Source: Candidatus Falkowiibacteriota bacterium
GTDB taxonomy: Bacteria > Patescibacteriota > Patescibacteriia > XYB2-FULL-38-15
Length of the DNA stretch: 48,271 nt
Assembly (NCBI GenBank): GCA_016214745.1
Contig: JACRNW010000002.1
Span: 1-48,271 of the forward strand
Direction: 5' to 3'
Both the position numbers and the translations under genes were made by a program. Positions 15,617-24,100 of this stretch are shown piece by piece; within the stretch, counting starts at the first letter, position 1; every line of letters starts with the position of its first letter. The notes beneath the pieces were generated by a model. That model made no database searches and had not been told where the DNA came from. It saw only the letters and a program-made list of their open reading frames with translations.

Positions 15617-16258
15617 CTACATCTCTTTTCTGCCTTTCAGGGCGTCGGAAACCGTAACTTCGTCGGCGTATTCAAGGTCAGATCCCATTGGGAGGCCGCG
15701 GGCGAGGCGTGTGATTTTAATCGGTTTGCCAAATGATTTTATGAGTTTGGTAAGATACAACATCGTGGTTTCGCCTTCAAGATCCGGGTTTAGAGCGAGA
15801 ATAAGTTCTTTGATCGCGCTATTTTCCGCCAGAGGCGGATCCGCCTTGGGCGGAGAATTTTTGAGGCGGGCGACCAGTTCTTTGATTTTTAATTGATCTG
15901 GCGTGATGCCGTGAAGCGGATCCAAAACTCCGCCTAGAATATGATAAGTACCGTGATATTCGTTGGTATTTTCAATGACCGGTAAGTCTTGGTACTCGGC
16001 CACGACGCAGATTATTCCGTGATCGCGCCGGGAGTCGCCGCAAATTGCGCAGGGATTTTTTTCAGAAAAGTTTTGGCAGATTTGGCAGACGGCGATTTGG
16101 TTTTTCAGGATACCGAGGGCCGCGGCGAATTTTTCCACATCCGCTTTCGGTTGTTTTAACAAATAAAAAACAAACCGGAGCGCGGTTTTTGGTCCGACGC
16201 CCGGCAGGTGAGAAAAATAATCAACTAAATTTTGCAGAGAAGGAGGAAAATTGGACAT
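15617..16258 (-). CDS. recR: Recombination mediator RecR
   Basis: 213 aa. Helix-hairpin-helix region (FSHLPGVGPKTALRFVFYLL), a zinc finger with C58, C61, C70 and C73, and a Toprim domain (GIICVVAEYQDLPVIENT, YHGTYHILGG). RecR works with RecO/RecF to load RecA on gaps. Unusual: bases 15825-15854 are a dispersed palindromic repeat (TCCGCCAGAGGCGGA followed by a GGCGGA copy) inserted in frame, adding PPKADPPLAEN to the protein. It ends close to dnaB, which lies upstream on the same strand. Confidence 0.95.
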   Translation of the reverse strand: MSNFPPSLQNLVDYFSHLPGVGPKTALRFVFYLLKQPKADVEKFAAALGILKNQIAVCQICQNFSEKNPCAICGDSRRDHGIICVVAEYQDLPVIENTNEYHGTYHILGGVLDPLHGITPDQLKIKELVARLKNSPPKADPPLAENSAIKELILALNPDLEGETTMLYLTKLIKSFGKPIKITRLARGLPMGSDLEYADEVTVSDALKGRKEM

Positions 16259-16282
16259 CTTCGCGGTTGGCGTTTGAAATTT

Positions 16283-17647
16283 TTATTGCTGTTCTTCCAC
16301 GCGGCGTTCCAGGTTTTTGAAACTCACCCGGTTCTCATCAAAAAACAAATTCACAATGCCGGTTGGACCGTTTCTGTGTTTGGCAATATGAATTTCGGCG
16401 ATGTTTCTTTCTTCCGGCGTTACTTCGCGGAAGTTCCGGTCCATGGCTTTGCGGTAAATAAACAAGACCACGTCGGCATCCTGTTCGATTGAGCCCGATT
16501 CGCGGAGATCCGCCAATTTCGGGATGGCCGGGGAGCGCGCTTCCACGGCGCGGGATAATTGAGACAAGGCAAGCACGGGGATATTTAATTCTCTGGCGAT
16601 TCCTTTTAACGAACGCGTGATTTCCGCGACTTCCTGGACGCGGTTGTCGGCTTTTTGCGAACGGGATTCCATCAATTGCAGATAGTCAATAATCAAAAGG
16701 CCCAGGCCATTTTCAATTTGAAGCCGCCGGGCCTTGGTTCGGATTTCCATAATATTTGAAGTTGCCGAATCATCAATAAAAATTGGGGCTTCGGAAAGAG
16801 TTCCCATGGCGTGGCCGATGCGCGGAAAATCATCATCCTCGTCGCGGTCGGACAACTTTCCAGTCCGCATTTTCCAAAGGTCCACTCCGGCTTCGGAGCA
16901 AAGTAAGCGGTCAACCAGTTGTTCTTTTGACATTTCCAAACTGAAAATACCAACCGGAACTTTTGCTTTTGTGGCGACATTTCGCGCGATATCCAAAGCG
17001 AGTGAAGTTTTGCCGACGGAAGGGCGGGCGGCTAAAACTATGAGATCAGATTTTTGGAGACCGGCCAAGATATTGTCCAAATCATGATAGCCGGTCGTGA
17101 GGCCGCGGAGTTTGCCTTTTTCCCGATGGAGTTCGTCAATCCGGTCAAAGGCCTCGGTTAAGATATTTTTAATCGGAATGAAAATTTGTTTCAGGTATTT
17201 TTGGGAAACAGAAAAAAGTTTTTGTTCAGCTTTATCTAAAACAACTTCCACGTCTTCTTCTTCGTTATAACCAAGAGAAGTGATTTCTCCGGCCGCGGTT
17301 AGAAGCCGGCGCAGAGTCGCTTTTTTCTGGACGATGTTTGCGTAATGGACAACATGCGAGGCGGTCGGGACGGAGTTCGCGAGAGTCATCAAATAACTTC
17401 TTCCGCCGATCATCTCCAATTTGCCGTGTTCTTCAAGTTTTGAAGTCAAACTTAAAATATCAATCGGTTCATGCCGGCCGAAAAGATCCAAAATCGCTTC
17501 ATAAATCACGGCGTGACTTTCTTTATAAAAATCTTCCGTCCGGACAATGTCGGCAACGCGGATAACGGAATCTTTATCAATTAAAAGCGCGCCCAAAAGA
17601 GATTGTTCGGCTTCAATATTTTGCGGAGTGATTTTTTCGATAGCCAT
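16283..17647 (-). CDS. dnaB: Replicative DNA helicase DnaB
   Basis: 454 aa. The N-terminal domain (PQNIEAEQSLLGALLIDKD) is followed by a RecA-like motor: Walker A ARPSVGKTSLALDIA (about residue 207), VGIFSLEMSKEQLVDRLL, Walker B LLIIDYLQLM, ALSQLSRAVEARSPAIPKLADLRESGSIEQDADVV and the C-terminal FHRNGPT-type loop (here KHRNGPTGIVNLFF). The start is set at the ATG at 17647; one more codon set upstream would be TTG. Hexameric fork helicase. 24 nt upstream of recR. Confidence 0.97.
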   Translation of the reverse strand: MAIEKITPQNIEAEQSLLGALLIDKDSVIRVADIVRTEDFYKESHAVIYEAILDLFGRHEPIDILSLTSKLEEHGKLEMIGGRSYLMTLANSVPTASHVVHYANIVQKKATLRRLLTAAGEITSLGYNEEEDVEVVLDKAEQKLFSVSQKYLKQIFIPIKNILTEAFDRIDELHREKGKLRGLTTGYHDLDNILAGLQKSDLIVLAARPSVGKTSLALDIARNVATKAKVPVGIFSLEMSKEQLVDRLLCSEAGVDLWKMRTGKLSDRDEDDDFPRIGHAMGTLSEAPIFIDDSATSNIMEIRTKARRLQIENGLGLLIIDYLQLMESRSQKADNRVQEVAEITRSLKGIARELNIPVLALSQLSRAVEARSPAIPKLADLRESGSIEQDADVVLFIYRKAMDRNFREVTPEERNIAEIHIAKHRNGPTGIVNLFFDENRVSFKNLERRVEEQQ

Positions 17648-17751
17648 AAGCGGCAATTTAGGTTCTTAAATCTTAAACGATTTGGGGGAAAAAGGCAAAT
17701 GGGTTTTTGCACATTTTGTCCACGCCTCATAATTGAAGAAAGAGGGGTATT

Positions 17752-17780
17752 TTGAGTTATGATTTTGTTTATGCTATAAT
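17752..17780 (+). promoter_or_regulatory. Promoter of the amino-acid permease
   Basis: TTGAGT (17752-17757), a 17-nt spacer, TATAAT (17775-17780) with an extended TGC before it. The ATG at 17813 lies 32 nt downstream. Confidence 0.6.
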
Positions 17781-17812
17781 GTTTTAAAGATTAGAACTAA
17801 TTTTAGCAAGAT

Positions 17813-18949
17813 ATGAACAAAAAATTCTTCCATGCCATCGCCATGATGGTCGGCATGATTGTCGGAGTAGGAATTTTTGGCGTGCCTTACGCCGTGGAAA
17901 AGGTCGGTTTTGCCCTCGGCGCCACCTACATTTTTATTTTAGGCATGCTTCTTTTGCTTGTGCATATTCTTTACGGCGAAGTCGCGCTCCGAACCGAAGG
18001 AAAACATCGGTTGGTCGGCTACGCGGAAATATATCTCGGGAGCAAGGGTAAGATGGTGGCGGCCTTGGCCCAGATTTTTTCTTTTTACGGCGCGTTGATT
18101 GCCTACATCGTAATCGGCGGGCAATTTTTACACATGTTTTTGGCGCCGATTTTGGGCGGAACAGTTTTGATGTACCAGCTTGGATTTTTTATTTTTATGT
18201 CGCTTTTTGTCGGTGCCGGATTGAAACTTGTGGCCTCAATTGAATTTGCCATGACGATTTTTCTTTTGGCAATTGTGGGAATTATTTTGGTTTTTGGTTT
18301 ACCTTATGTTTGGTATCCAAATCTTTACGTGATGAACTTGAAAGAAATATTTTTTCCTTACGGCGTAATTCTTTTTGCTTTGGGCGGCGCGGCGGCCGTG
18401 CCGGAGATTCGCGATCTTTTGCGCGGTCAGGAGAAAAAAATGAAAAAGGCGATCATCTGGGGAACGGCGATTCCGCTCGCCATCACAATTCTTTTTTCTT
18501 TTGTGGTGATTGGCGTCTCCGGAGAAAATACCAGCGTCGAGGCGATCAGCGGTTTGATTGGCCCCCTCGGAAATAATATTGTTATCTTGGGCGCCATTTT
18601 TGGATTTTTGGCGATTGCCACCTCTTTTCTGGTTTTGGGACTTAACCTGAAAGAGATTTTTAAATTTGATTATAAAATTAATGGCTGGTTATCATGGCTT
18701 TTGGTTTGCGCCATTCCGTTTATAATTTTTCTTTTGGCCAAACCGGCGTTTATTTCGGTCATCGGTTTTACCGGCGCAGTGCTCGGCGGAACTGAAGGAC
18801 TTTTAATAATTTTGATCTGGCTCAAAGCAGAGCGAGAAGGAAAGAGAACGCCGGAATATAAAGTAAAAATTTCCGAGTGGGTTTTAAGTTTGGTGGCTTT
18901 TGTGTTTATTTTAGGAATGATTTATAGAATTATTTATCCCGAGGCGTAG
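17813..18949 (+). CDS. Amino-acid permease of the aromatic/neutral amino-acid (HAAAP-like) family
   Basis: 378 aa, about 11 TM helices. The N-terminal MMVGMIVGVGIFGVPYAVEKVG matches the substrate/Na-site helix 1 of the APC superfamily, in particular the Trp/Tyr permease-like branch. Further signs: GEVALRTEGKHRLVGYAEIYLG, ALGGAAAVPEIRDLLRGQ (conserved helix-6 region) and EREGKRTPEYKVKI near the end. Imports an amino acid, useful for a cell that probably makes few of its own; substrate is not determined by sequence. Preceded by its own promoter and followed by a terminator. Confidence 0.8.
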   Translation: MNKKFFHAIAMMVGMIVGVGIFGVPYAVEKVGFALGATYIFILGMLLLLVHILYGEVALRTEGKHRLVGYAEIYLGSKGKMVAALAQIFSFYGALIAYIVIGGQFLHMFLAPILGGTVLMYQLGFFIFMSLFVGAGLKLVASIEFAMTIFLLAIVGIILVFGLPYVWYPNLYVMNLKEIFFPYGVILFALGGAAAVPEIRDLLRGQEKKMKKAIIWGTAIPLAITILFSFVVIGVSGENTSVEAISGLIGPLGNNIVILGAIFGFLAIATSFLVLGLNLKEIFKFDYKINGWLSWLLVCAIPFIIFLLAKPAFISVIGFTGAVLGGTEGLLIILIWLKAEREGKRTPEYKVKISEWVLSLVAFVFILGMIYRIIYPEA

Positions 18950-18967
18950 AATTTTTTATAGAGATCG

Positions 18968-19002
18968 AAAAACACGGCTGAGTCTGGCCGCGTTTTGTTT
19001 TT
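18968..19002 (+). terminator. Terminator between permease and folD (convergent)
   Basis: AAACACGGC pairs with GGCCGCGTTT around a TGAGTCT loop, and GTTTTT follows. Confidence 0.6.
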
Positions 19003-19009
19003 AGAAAAA

Positions 19010-19831
19010 TTATTTGGCGAGGTTTAGGACATTTCGCAGAAGCTCGGCCACGGTCATTGGGCCGACGCCTCCGGGGACGGGAGTAATAAAACAGGCTTTC
19101 GTGGCTGCTGATTCAAAATCAATATCGCCAACTGTTGTTCCGTCGTCCATTCGCGTCGTTCCGACATCAATTAAAATCGCGCCGGGTTTTATGGCGTCAG
19201 CCGTAATAATTTTTGCTCGGCCAAGAGCCGTGATCACGATATCGGCGTCGGAGATTTCAGTGGTTAAGGTTTCCGGGGCGATGATGGTTTTGATATCATT
19301 GCCTGTTAGAATTTTTTCTAACGGTTTTGCTAAAATTTCGCTATTTGCCAAGATGGCGATTTTTTTATTTACGAGTTCCGTGCCAGTGGACTCAATTAAT
19401 TTCAAAATTCCCGAGATGACCGGCGGGATATTTTCCGGTTCGCCCGCGAGAATTTTTTTAATATTTTCCGGGTGAAATCCGTCGGCGTCTTTTTTTGGAT
19501 CAATCGCGGCAACGATTTTATTTTCGTCATAACCCTGGGGTAGGGGAAGCTGGACAACAATTCCGTGGATATCCGGCCGCTCGTTCAATTCTTGAATTTT
19601 CGCGATAATTTTTTCTTCCGGTTCCGTGGCAAAAAATAAATATTTTTCAAAATGAATTCCAACTTCGGCGGCGGCTTTTTCTTTTAAGCCAACATAGAGA
19701 TGCGAGGCCGGATCAGCGCCAACTAAAATCACGGCCAAGCCGGGAGCGATTCCCAGTTCAGTAATTTCTTTTTTTATTTCCGCGCGGATTTCCGCGGCGA
19801 TTTTTTTGCCATCGATGATTTGTATGGACAT
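19010..19831 (-). CDS. folD: Bifunctional methylene-THF dehydrogenase/cyclohydrolase FolD
   Basis: 273 aa. Interconverts 5,10-methylene- and 10-formyl-THF. Visible: LYVGLKEKAAAEVG with the catalytic Lys, HGIVVQLPLPQGYDENKI, PKKDADGFHPEN, and the C-terminal FITPVPGGVGPMTVAELL. The NADP site has IAILANSEILAKP in place of the usual VVGRSxIVGxP, a visible divergence that may affect cofactor preference. With glyA it forms a one-carbon pair on the same strand, now separated by GC-rich cassette B. Confidence 0.94.
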   Translation of the reverse strand: MSIQIIDGKKIAAEIRAEIKKEITELGIAPGLAVILVGADPASHLYVGLKEKAAAEVGIHFEKYLFFATEPEEKIIAKIQELNERPDIHGIVVQLPLPQGYDENKIVAAIDPKKDADGFHPENIKKILAGEPENIPPVISGILKLIESTGTELVNKKIAILANSEILAKPLEKILTGNDIKTIIAPETLTTEISDADIVITALGRAKIITADAIKPGAILIDVGTTRMDDGTTVGDIDFESAATKACFITPVPGGVGPMTVAELLRNVLNLAK

Positions 19832-20144
19832 TGATTTTTTTCTTTGGGAGTATTAGAATTGGGATTAGAAGGAGGGTACGATGAAGAAGTTTGTTATGAA
19901 GATGAAGAACGTCTTTTGGGCCGGCGCTGGGTTGCTGATACTGCTTCTCGTCGTTTACGTTGTTGCGGGGGAGGCCTATCACTTCTTCGCAAGGCCGTGG
20001 AACCTCGACGACTGGGTGTTGGCGGTTTCGGTGGTGGTCACTCTGGCGTTGTTCGGTCCGCTCGTGATTCACGAGGAGATTCTGCGGAGGAGAATTGCGA
20101 GGAGATCGTCGCAAGCTCAAGCTGGTGGCAATTGATTCTTGTCC
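19832..20144 (+). mobile_element. GC-rich cassette B inserted between glyA and folD
   Basis: A stretch of about 310 bp on the opposite strand to both neighbours, carrying its own -35/-10 (TTGATT, about 16-17 nt, TAGAAT at about 19854), a strong AAGGAGG site and one GC-rich ORF. Its right edge abuts the glyA stop codon; glyA gains six extra residues there. No T-run terminator is seen at its 3' end, unlike the other cassettes. Calling it mobile is inference from composition and position. Confidence 0.35.
19881..20135 (+). CDS. Small two-TM protein, GC-rich cassette B
   Basis: 84 aa: TM1 about 11-30, loop AGEAYHFFARPWNLDDW, TM2 about 46-66, then a basic tail (EEILRRRIARRSS). The loop and TM2 resemble the 70-aa protein at 21875 (AGDNDYFRIPLRAWDLSEQV), suggesting paralogues. 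ATG at 19881 preceded by AAGGAGGGTACG. GC-rich codon use. Confidence 0.55.
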   Translation: MKKFVMKMKNVFWAGAGLLILLLVVYVVAGEAYHFFARPWNLDDWVLAVSVVVTLALFGPLVIHEEILRRRIARRSSQAQAGGN

Positions 20145-21425
20145 CTACAACACCGAGAATCCCTGGTAGATAGGAAACTTCGTCACAAGTTCGCGAACAC
20201 TTTCGCGGACTTCTTTTTTTATATTTTCGTCGGCAATATTTTTTACAATTTTTACAATCATTTCGCCAACCAATTTCATTTCATTTTCTTTCATGCCGCG
20301 GGTGGTTAAGGCCGGAGTTCCGAGCCGAATGCCGGACGGATCGGTTGGTTTTCTGGTGTCATACGGAATCATGTTTTTGTTGACATAGATTTCCACTTCT
20401 CCCAGCGCGTCCTCAACTTGTTTTCCGGCGAGGCCGGTATCGGTCAGGTCAATCAAAATCAAATGATTATCCGTGCCGCCGGAAACTAATTTTAATCCGC
20501 CGGCCAATAGTGTTTCGGCCAGAACTTTAGCATTTTTTACGATTTGTTTTTGATATTCAATAAAATCGGGTTGCAGCGCTTCGAGCATTGCCACGGCTTT
20601 GGCGGCGATTACGTGTTCAAGCGGGCCGCCCTGCATTCCCGGAAAAACGGCCGAATCAATTTTTTGCGCCAGATTTTTTTTATCTTCCGGCCGCAGGCGG
20701 TCGGCAATTTTTGATAAGATTAAAGCGCCGCGCGGACCACGCAAAGTTTTGTGAGTTGTAGTTGTGACAACGTCGCAAACCGGAACCGGGTCAGAATGAA
20801 TTTTTGCGGCGACGAGTCCCGCGATATGGGCAATATCGGCCATTAAATACGCGCCGACTTCGTCCGCAATTTTCCGGAAAGCGGCAAAATCAATTTCTCT
20901 GGGGTAAGCCGAAGCGCCAGTCAAAATCAGGCGCGGTTTTTCGCGGAGTGCGATTTCCCGGACATCATCCATATCAATCCGTCCGGTGTCTTTACTCACG
21001 CCGTAAAAAACAACATTGTAAAATTTTCCGGAAAAATTTACCGGCGCGCCGTGCGAGAGATGGCCGCCGTGCGCCAGATTCATTGCCAGAATTTTATCGC
21101 TGGGATTTAAAAGTGCAAAATATGCCGCGGCATTGGCTTGGCTGCCGGAATGAGGCTGGACATTAGCATGTTCAGCGCCGAAGATTTTTTTTGCGCGGTC
21201 AATCGCCAGATTTTCCGAAACATCAATAAATTGGTTTCCACCATAATAACGTTTGCCCGGATAGCCTTCGGAATATTTATTGGTGAGCGGCGTGCCCATT
21301 GCTTCAAGCACGGCGCGGGAAACGATATTTTCCGAGGCGATCATTTCCAAACCAGACCGCTGGCGGTTAATTTCATTTTCAATTGCATCCGCGATTTCTG
21401 GATCAAATTTTGATAAAAAAGACAT
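20145..21425 (-). CDS. glyA: Serine hydroxymethyltransferase
   Basis: 426 aa, PLP enzyme making glycine and methylene-THF from serine. Visible: [42 protein letters not shown], and [13 protein letters not shown] with the Schiff-base Lys at residue 226. C-terminus: the family typically ends at FPxY; here KFPIY is followed by QGFSVL and a stop lying right at cassette B, which suggests the original stop was lost when the cassette inserted. Pairs functionally with folD. Confidence 0.96.
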   Translation of the reverse strand: MSFLSKFDPEIADAIENEINRQRSGLEMIASENIVSRAVLEAMGTPLTNKYSEGYPGKRYYGGNQFIDVSENLAIDRAKKIFGAEHANVQPHSGSQANAAAYFALLNPSDKILAMNLAHGGHLSHGAPVNFSGKFYNVVFYGVSKDTGRIDMDDVREIALREKPRLILTGASAYPREIDFAAFRKIADEVGAYLMADIAHIAGLVAAKIHSDPVPVCDVVTTTTHKTLRGPRGALILSKIADRLRPEDKKNLAQKIDSAVFPGMQGGPLEHVIAAKAVAMLEALQPDFIEYQKQIVKNAKVLAETLLAGGLKLVSGGTDNHLILIDLTDTGLAGKQVEDALGEVEIYVNKNMIPYDTRKPTDPSGIRLGTPALTTRGMKENEMKLVGEMIVKIVKNIADENIKKEVRESVRELVTKFPIYQGFSVL

Positions 21426-21440
21426 AGGTATTTAGAGATT

Positions 21441-21788
21441 GTCATGCCCGACCTGATCGGGCATCCAGTCAAATTAAATTTTTATATAAATCTTCCCATT
21501 CGGGATTAATTTTTTCAATTAGTGCAAGTTTCCACTTTCTATTCCATTTTTGAGTTGTTTTTCTCTTTGAATAGCATTTACAACATTGGGTGTTTCCTCG
21601 TAATACACCAATTGGTGTACGTTATACTTTTTGGTAAATCCATCTGCTAAATTATGTTTGTGCTCATAAACTCTGTGGACTAAATTATTTGTTACTCCAA
21701 TGTATAGTGTACCATTTCGTCCGCTTGTCATTATATAAACATAATAATTTTTCATAAAACTGGATTCCCGCTTTCGCGGGAACGACAA
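21441..21788. mobile_element. GIY-YIG mini-element bounded by inverted repeats
   Basis: One flank (21441-21469) reads GTCATGCCCG...CGGGCATCCAGT. The other (about 21761-21788) is the inverse, ACTGGATTCCCG...CGGGAACGAC. Both belong to the GTCATTCCCG/CGGGAATCCAG dispersed-repeat class. The GIY-YIG reading frame fills the space between, and its inferred stop (21469-21471) lies in the repeat, the same plan as the DUF559 element. An ORF-less pair of the same repeats occurs at 27822-27885. Confidence 0.6.
21469..21755 (-). pseudogene. GIY-YIG nuclease-domain gene with a frameshift
   Basis: From the ATG at 21755 the frame gives YYVYIMTSGRNGTLYIGVTNNLVHRVYEHK, GFTKKYNVHQLVYYEET and AIQREKQLK, a classic small GIY-YIG protein. 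It then hits an early stop at 21519. One base more in the A-run near 21538-21545 would restore the expected C-terminus (KWNRKWKLALIEKINPEWED, then LYKNLI) ending at 21469. So it is a one-base deletion in a homopolymer: either real decay or a sequencing error. Single-domain GIY-YIG proteins of this type are common but of unknown role. Confidence 0.75.
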
Positions 21789-21817
21789 GGATGGGTGTTT
21801 TTATTTTACATCTCTCC

Positions 21818-21846
21818 TTGACAAAAAGCAAAAAATGTTAGACAAT
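21818..21846 (+). promoter_or_regulatory. Promoter of GC-rich cassette C
   Basis: TTGACA (21818-21823), a 17-nt spacer, GACAAT (21841-21846). Confidence 0.55.
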
Positions 21847-21874
21847 ATTATGTTCGTCGGATTAGGATGGGAGG

Positions 21875-22087
21875 ATGATGATGGTGGCAGAACAACACGC
21901 GGGGAACGAGGTAGTTTTTTGGGGGATTCTGTTTCTGATCGTCGGCGTGGCAGTGATCGGCGCCGTGGCGGGGGACAACGATTACTTCAGGATTCCGTTG
22001 CGCGCCTGGGACCTTTCCGAGCAGGTTTCGCTCGCTCTCGGAATAGTCGCTCTTCTCGTCGGCACTTGCCTTGTCGTTTTTACCTAA
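21875..22087 (+). CDS. Small two-TM protein, GC-rich cassette C
   Basis: 70 aa (three consecutive Met codons at the start; GGGAGG directly upstream). TM1 about 14-33, loop AGDNDYFRIPLRAWDLSEQ, TM2 about 50-69. The loop-TM2 pattern parallels the protein at 19881. Followed 12 nt later by a lipoprotein gene with its own GGTGGTGAG site. Function unknown. Confidence 0.55.
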   Translation: MMMVAEQHAGNEVVFWGILFLIVGVAVIGAVAGDNDYFRIPLRAWDLSEQVSLALGIVALLVGTCLVVFT

Positions 22088-22099
22088 TGAGGTGGTGAG

Positions 22100-22435
22100 A
22101 TGAAAAGGCTTGTTGCGGTTGTTTTGGCTGCGTTAATCGGTTGCGGCGGACAAGCTGTCCAGTCTCCGGTCGACATCGAAGTAGTAGAAGCTTTGTACGT
22201 AGAACTGTCTCTCACGCGCATCGGCGTGGCCCTCTGTTTGACGTCGCGATCGGTTGAATGGAGTGTCGCCATTGATCCTGCGCGAAGCGACGTGCGCCGT
22301 CTTCGAGACGAGTACGGCGTCTACTATGAAAGCGATCGGACCGGCGCGTACTGCGGCCCGGTCTGCCAAGAGATGCAGAATTTTTTGGCGGAGGCCAATC
22401 AAGCAGGATTAATTTCCTGCGAGGAGAAGGAGTGA
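22100..22435 (+). CDS. Small lipoprotein, GC-rich cassette C
   Basis: 111 aa. Lipoprotein signal MKRLVAVVLAALIGC (lipid Cys at residue 15), then GGQAVQSPVDI. The mature part has two Cys pairs (YCGPVC, SCEEKE) and a helical end (CQEMQNFLAEANQAGL). No family recognised. Same cassette as the two-TM protein at 21875, the same pairing of lipoprotein and small membrane protein as in island A. Confidence 0.55.
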   Translation: MKRLVAVVLAALIGCGGQAVQSPVDIEVVEALYVELSLTRIGVALCLTSRSVEWSVAIDPARSDVRRLRDEYGVYYESDRTGAYCGPVCQEMQNFLAEANQAGLISCEEKE

Positions 22436-22440
22436 AGGAT

Positions 22441-22496
22441 AACTCTTGTGATGCCGGTTGTGCTCAGAGCATAATCGTGTCGCAGGAGTTTTTTTA
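22441..22496 (+). terminator. Nested-hairpin terminator of cassette C
   Basis: AACTC (22441-22445) pairs with GAGTT (22486-22490), with an inner TGCT/AGCA hairpin in the loop and TTTTTTT after it. It resembles the ends of cassettes A and D. Confidence 0.75.
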
Positions 22497-22528
22497 TTTC
22501 AAAAACCCGGCGGGGGAGGCGGGTTTGT

Positions 22529-24097
22529 TTAGAAATTTTTTACCATGTATGTTCCGTCGGGATGATAGCCGATTTTTTTATAATATTCCCGGACGCCGAC
22601 ACCGGAAATAACAGCCACTTTTTTGACGCCGGATTTTCGCGCAATTTTTTCCGCCTCGGCCATTAATTTTTTTCCAAGACCAAGATGCTGTGTCGCGTCG
22701 GGAGATTTTTGATCAATTGGCACGAGATGTCCATAAGTATGAAGTTCGCGAATCAGGGCTGCGTCTTCTAATTCCGGCAAGATAGTTGGCGTTTTAAAAT
22801 TAGGAATTCTCAAACGAACAAAAGCGTAGAGGATTTTTTTGTCCGGTGATTCAAAACTGATAAAATATTCCATGCCGCCGGACGCGGCGTATTTTTTTGT
22901 AAATAATTTTGGGACAGCATTTCTGATTTTTTTTTGATGCCCGACCTCGCGGCATCTGATACATTTACATTGTAGACCCCGTCGCGTCATTTCGGCGGTA
23001 ATGACTTCCCGCAGATTGGAAACTTTATTTCCCGCCGCAATACTCGGGCTCGGAATGTCGCGGATCAGACGATTGACGCGGACGTAAGGCGGAATTATTT
23101 TTTTAATATTGATGAGTAATGCTACGAGTTGTTTTTCCGAATACGGTTTGTATTTTCCTTGTTTCCACCATTTGTAAATTTCCGAACCGTGCGTCACGAC
23201 ACAAGGATAAATTTTAATCATATCCGGCTGGAAGTTGGGATTCCTAAATACTTCGCGGAACATCTTTAAATCCTTGGCCGGAGTGGAGCCGGGGAGGTTT
23301 GGCATCAAGTGGTAGCAAATTTTAAATCCAGCGTTTTTTAAAAGTTTTGTGGCACGGATGGTTTCGGAAATATTGTGTCCGCGGCGGTTTCGCTGTAAGA
23401 TAGAATTGTAAATACTTTGCACGCCGAGCTCCACTCTTGTGGCACCGAGTTCTCGCATTTGTTTAATTTCTTCGGGCGTAATATAATCTGGCCGAGTTTC
23501 AAGAGTGATGCCAATAATTCTGTGCTTGGCGGTTTCATTTGTTTTTTGCGCTGCAGCCAAGTTTTTACTTTTTCTGCCGTTCGCACCGTCAAAACATCTT
23601 TGGATAAACCATTTTTGATATTTGTCCGGAAGAGCCGACCAAGTTCCACCGATCACAATCAGTTCCAGCTTGTCGGTTGGATGGCCGTTCATTTCCAAAA
23701 CTTTAATTCTTCCGACGACTTGTTTTTGGGGATCAAAATGAAAAGCTACGGCCCGCATCACGGCCGGTTCGTTGGACAAATAACTTTTTGGCATATTTTT
23801 TTCCGTCGGACAATAAGCGCAGCGTCCCGGGCAAGGATAGAATTTTGTTAAAACGGCAATTGGCGCCACGCCGGAAATTGTCCGCACTTCGCGTTTTTTG
23901 AGGAGCGCCTCCAACCGTTCATCGCGTTTGATTTTTTTCTGCCGCAAGAGTTTTTTATAAATTTTAAAAATATCGGCGGAGAGGGGCGAGGCCATTTTAA
24001 ACTCGCCGGCGGTCTGGCGTTTAATCTGCGCCAAATCAGTGCGGCTTTGGGGCCGGGATTTGATAATTTTTCTGGAGATGGTTTCTAAAGTATTCAT
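22529..24097 (-). CDS. elp3: Elp3-like tRNA uridine-34 carboxymethyl-forming radical SAM/GNAT enzyme
   Basis: 522 aa. N-terminal basic region, then the radical SAM cluster C89-x3-C93-x2-C96 (FYPCPGRCAYCPTE), MNGHPTDKLELIVIGGTWS, ITLETRPDYI, TRVELGVQSIY, and a C-terminal GNAT acetyltransferase domain (LGLGKKLMAEAEKIARKSGVKKVAVISGVGVREYYKKIGY). Elp3 uses acetyl-CoA and SAM to make cm5U at wobble position 34; bacterial and archaeal Elp3 can act without the other Elongator subunits. The start at 24097 is 3 nt from the divergent methyltransferase ATG; an upstream alternative would overlap that gene. Gene order suggests the two act in one pathway. Confidence 0.9.
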   Translation of the reverse strand: MNTLETISRKIIKSRPQSRTDLAQIKRQTAGEFKMASPLSADIFKIYKKLLRQKKIKRDERLEALLKKREVRTISGVAPIAVLTKFYPCPGRCAYCPTEKNMPKSYLSNEPAVMRAVAFHFDPQKQVVGRIKVLEMNGHPTDKLELIVIGGTWSALPDKYQKWFIQRCFDGANGRKSKNLAAAQKTNETAKHRIIGITLETRPDYITPEEIKQMRELGATRVELGVQSIYNSILQRNRRGHNISETIRATKLLKNAGFKICYHLMPNLPGSTPAKDLKMFREVFRNPNFQPDMIKIYPCVVTHGSEIYKWWKQGKYKPYSEKQLVALLINIKKIIPPYVRVNRLIRDIPSPSIAAGNKVSNLREVITAEMTRRGLQCKCIRCREVGHQKKIRNAVPKLFTKKYAASGGMEYFISFESPDKKILYAFVRLRIPNFKTPTILPELEDAALIRELHTYGHLVPIDQKSPDATQHLGLGKKLMAEAEKIARKSGVKKVAVISGVGVREYYKKIGYHPDGTYMVKNF

Positions 24098-24100
24098 TTT

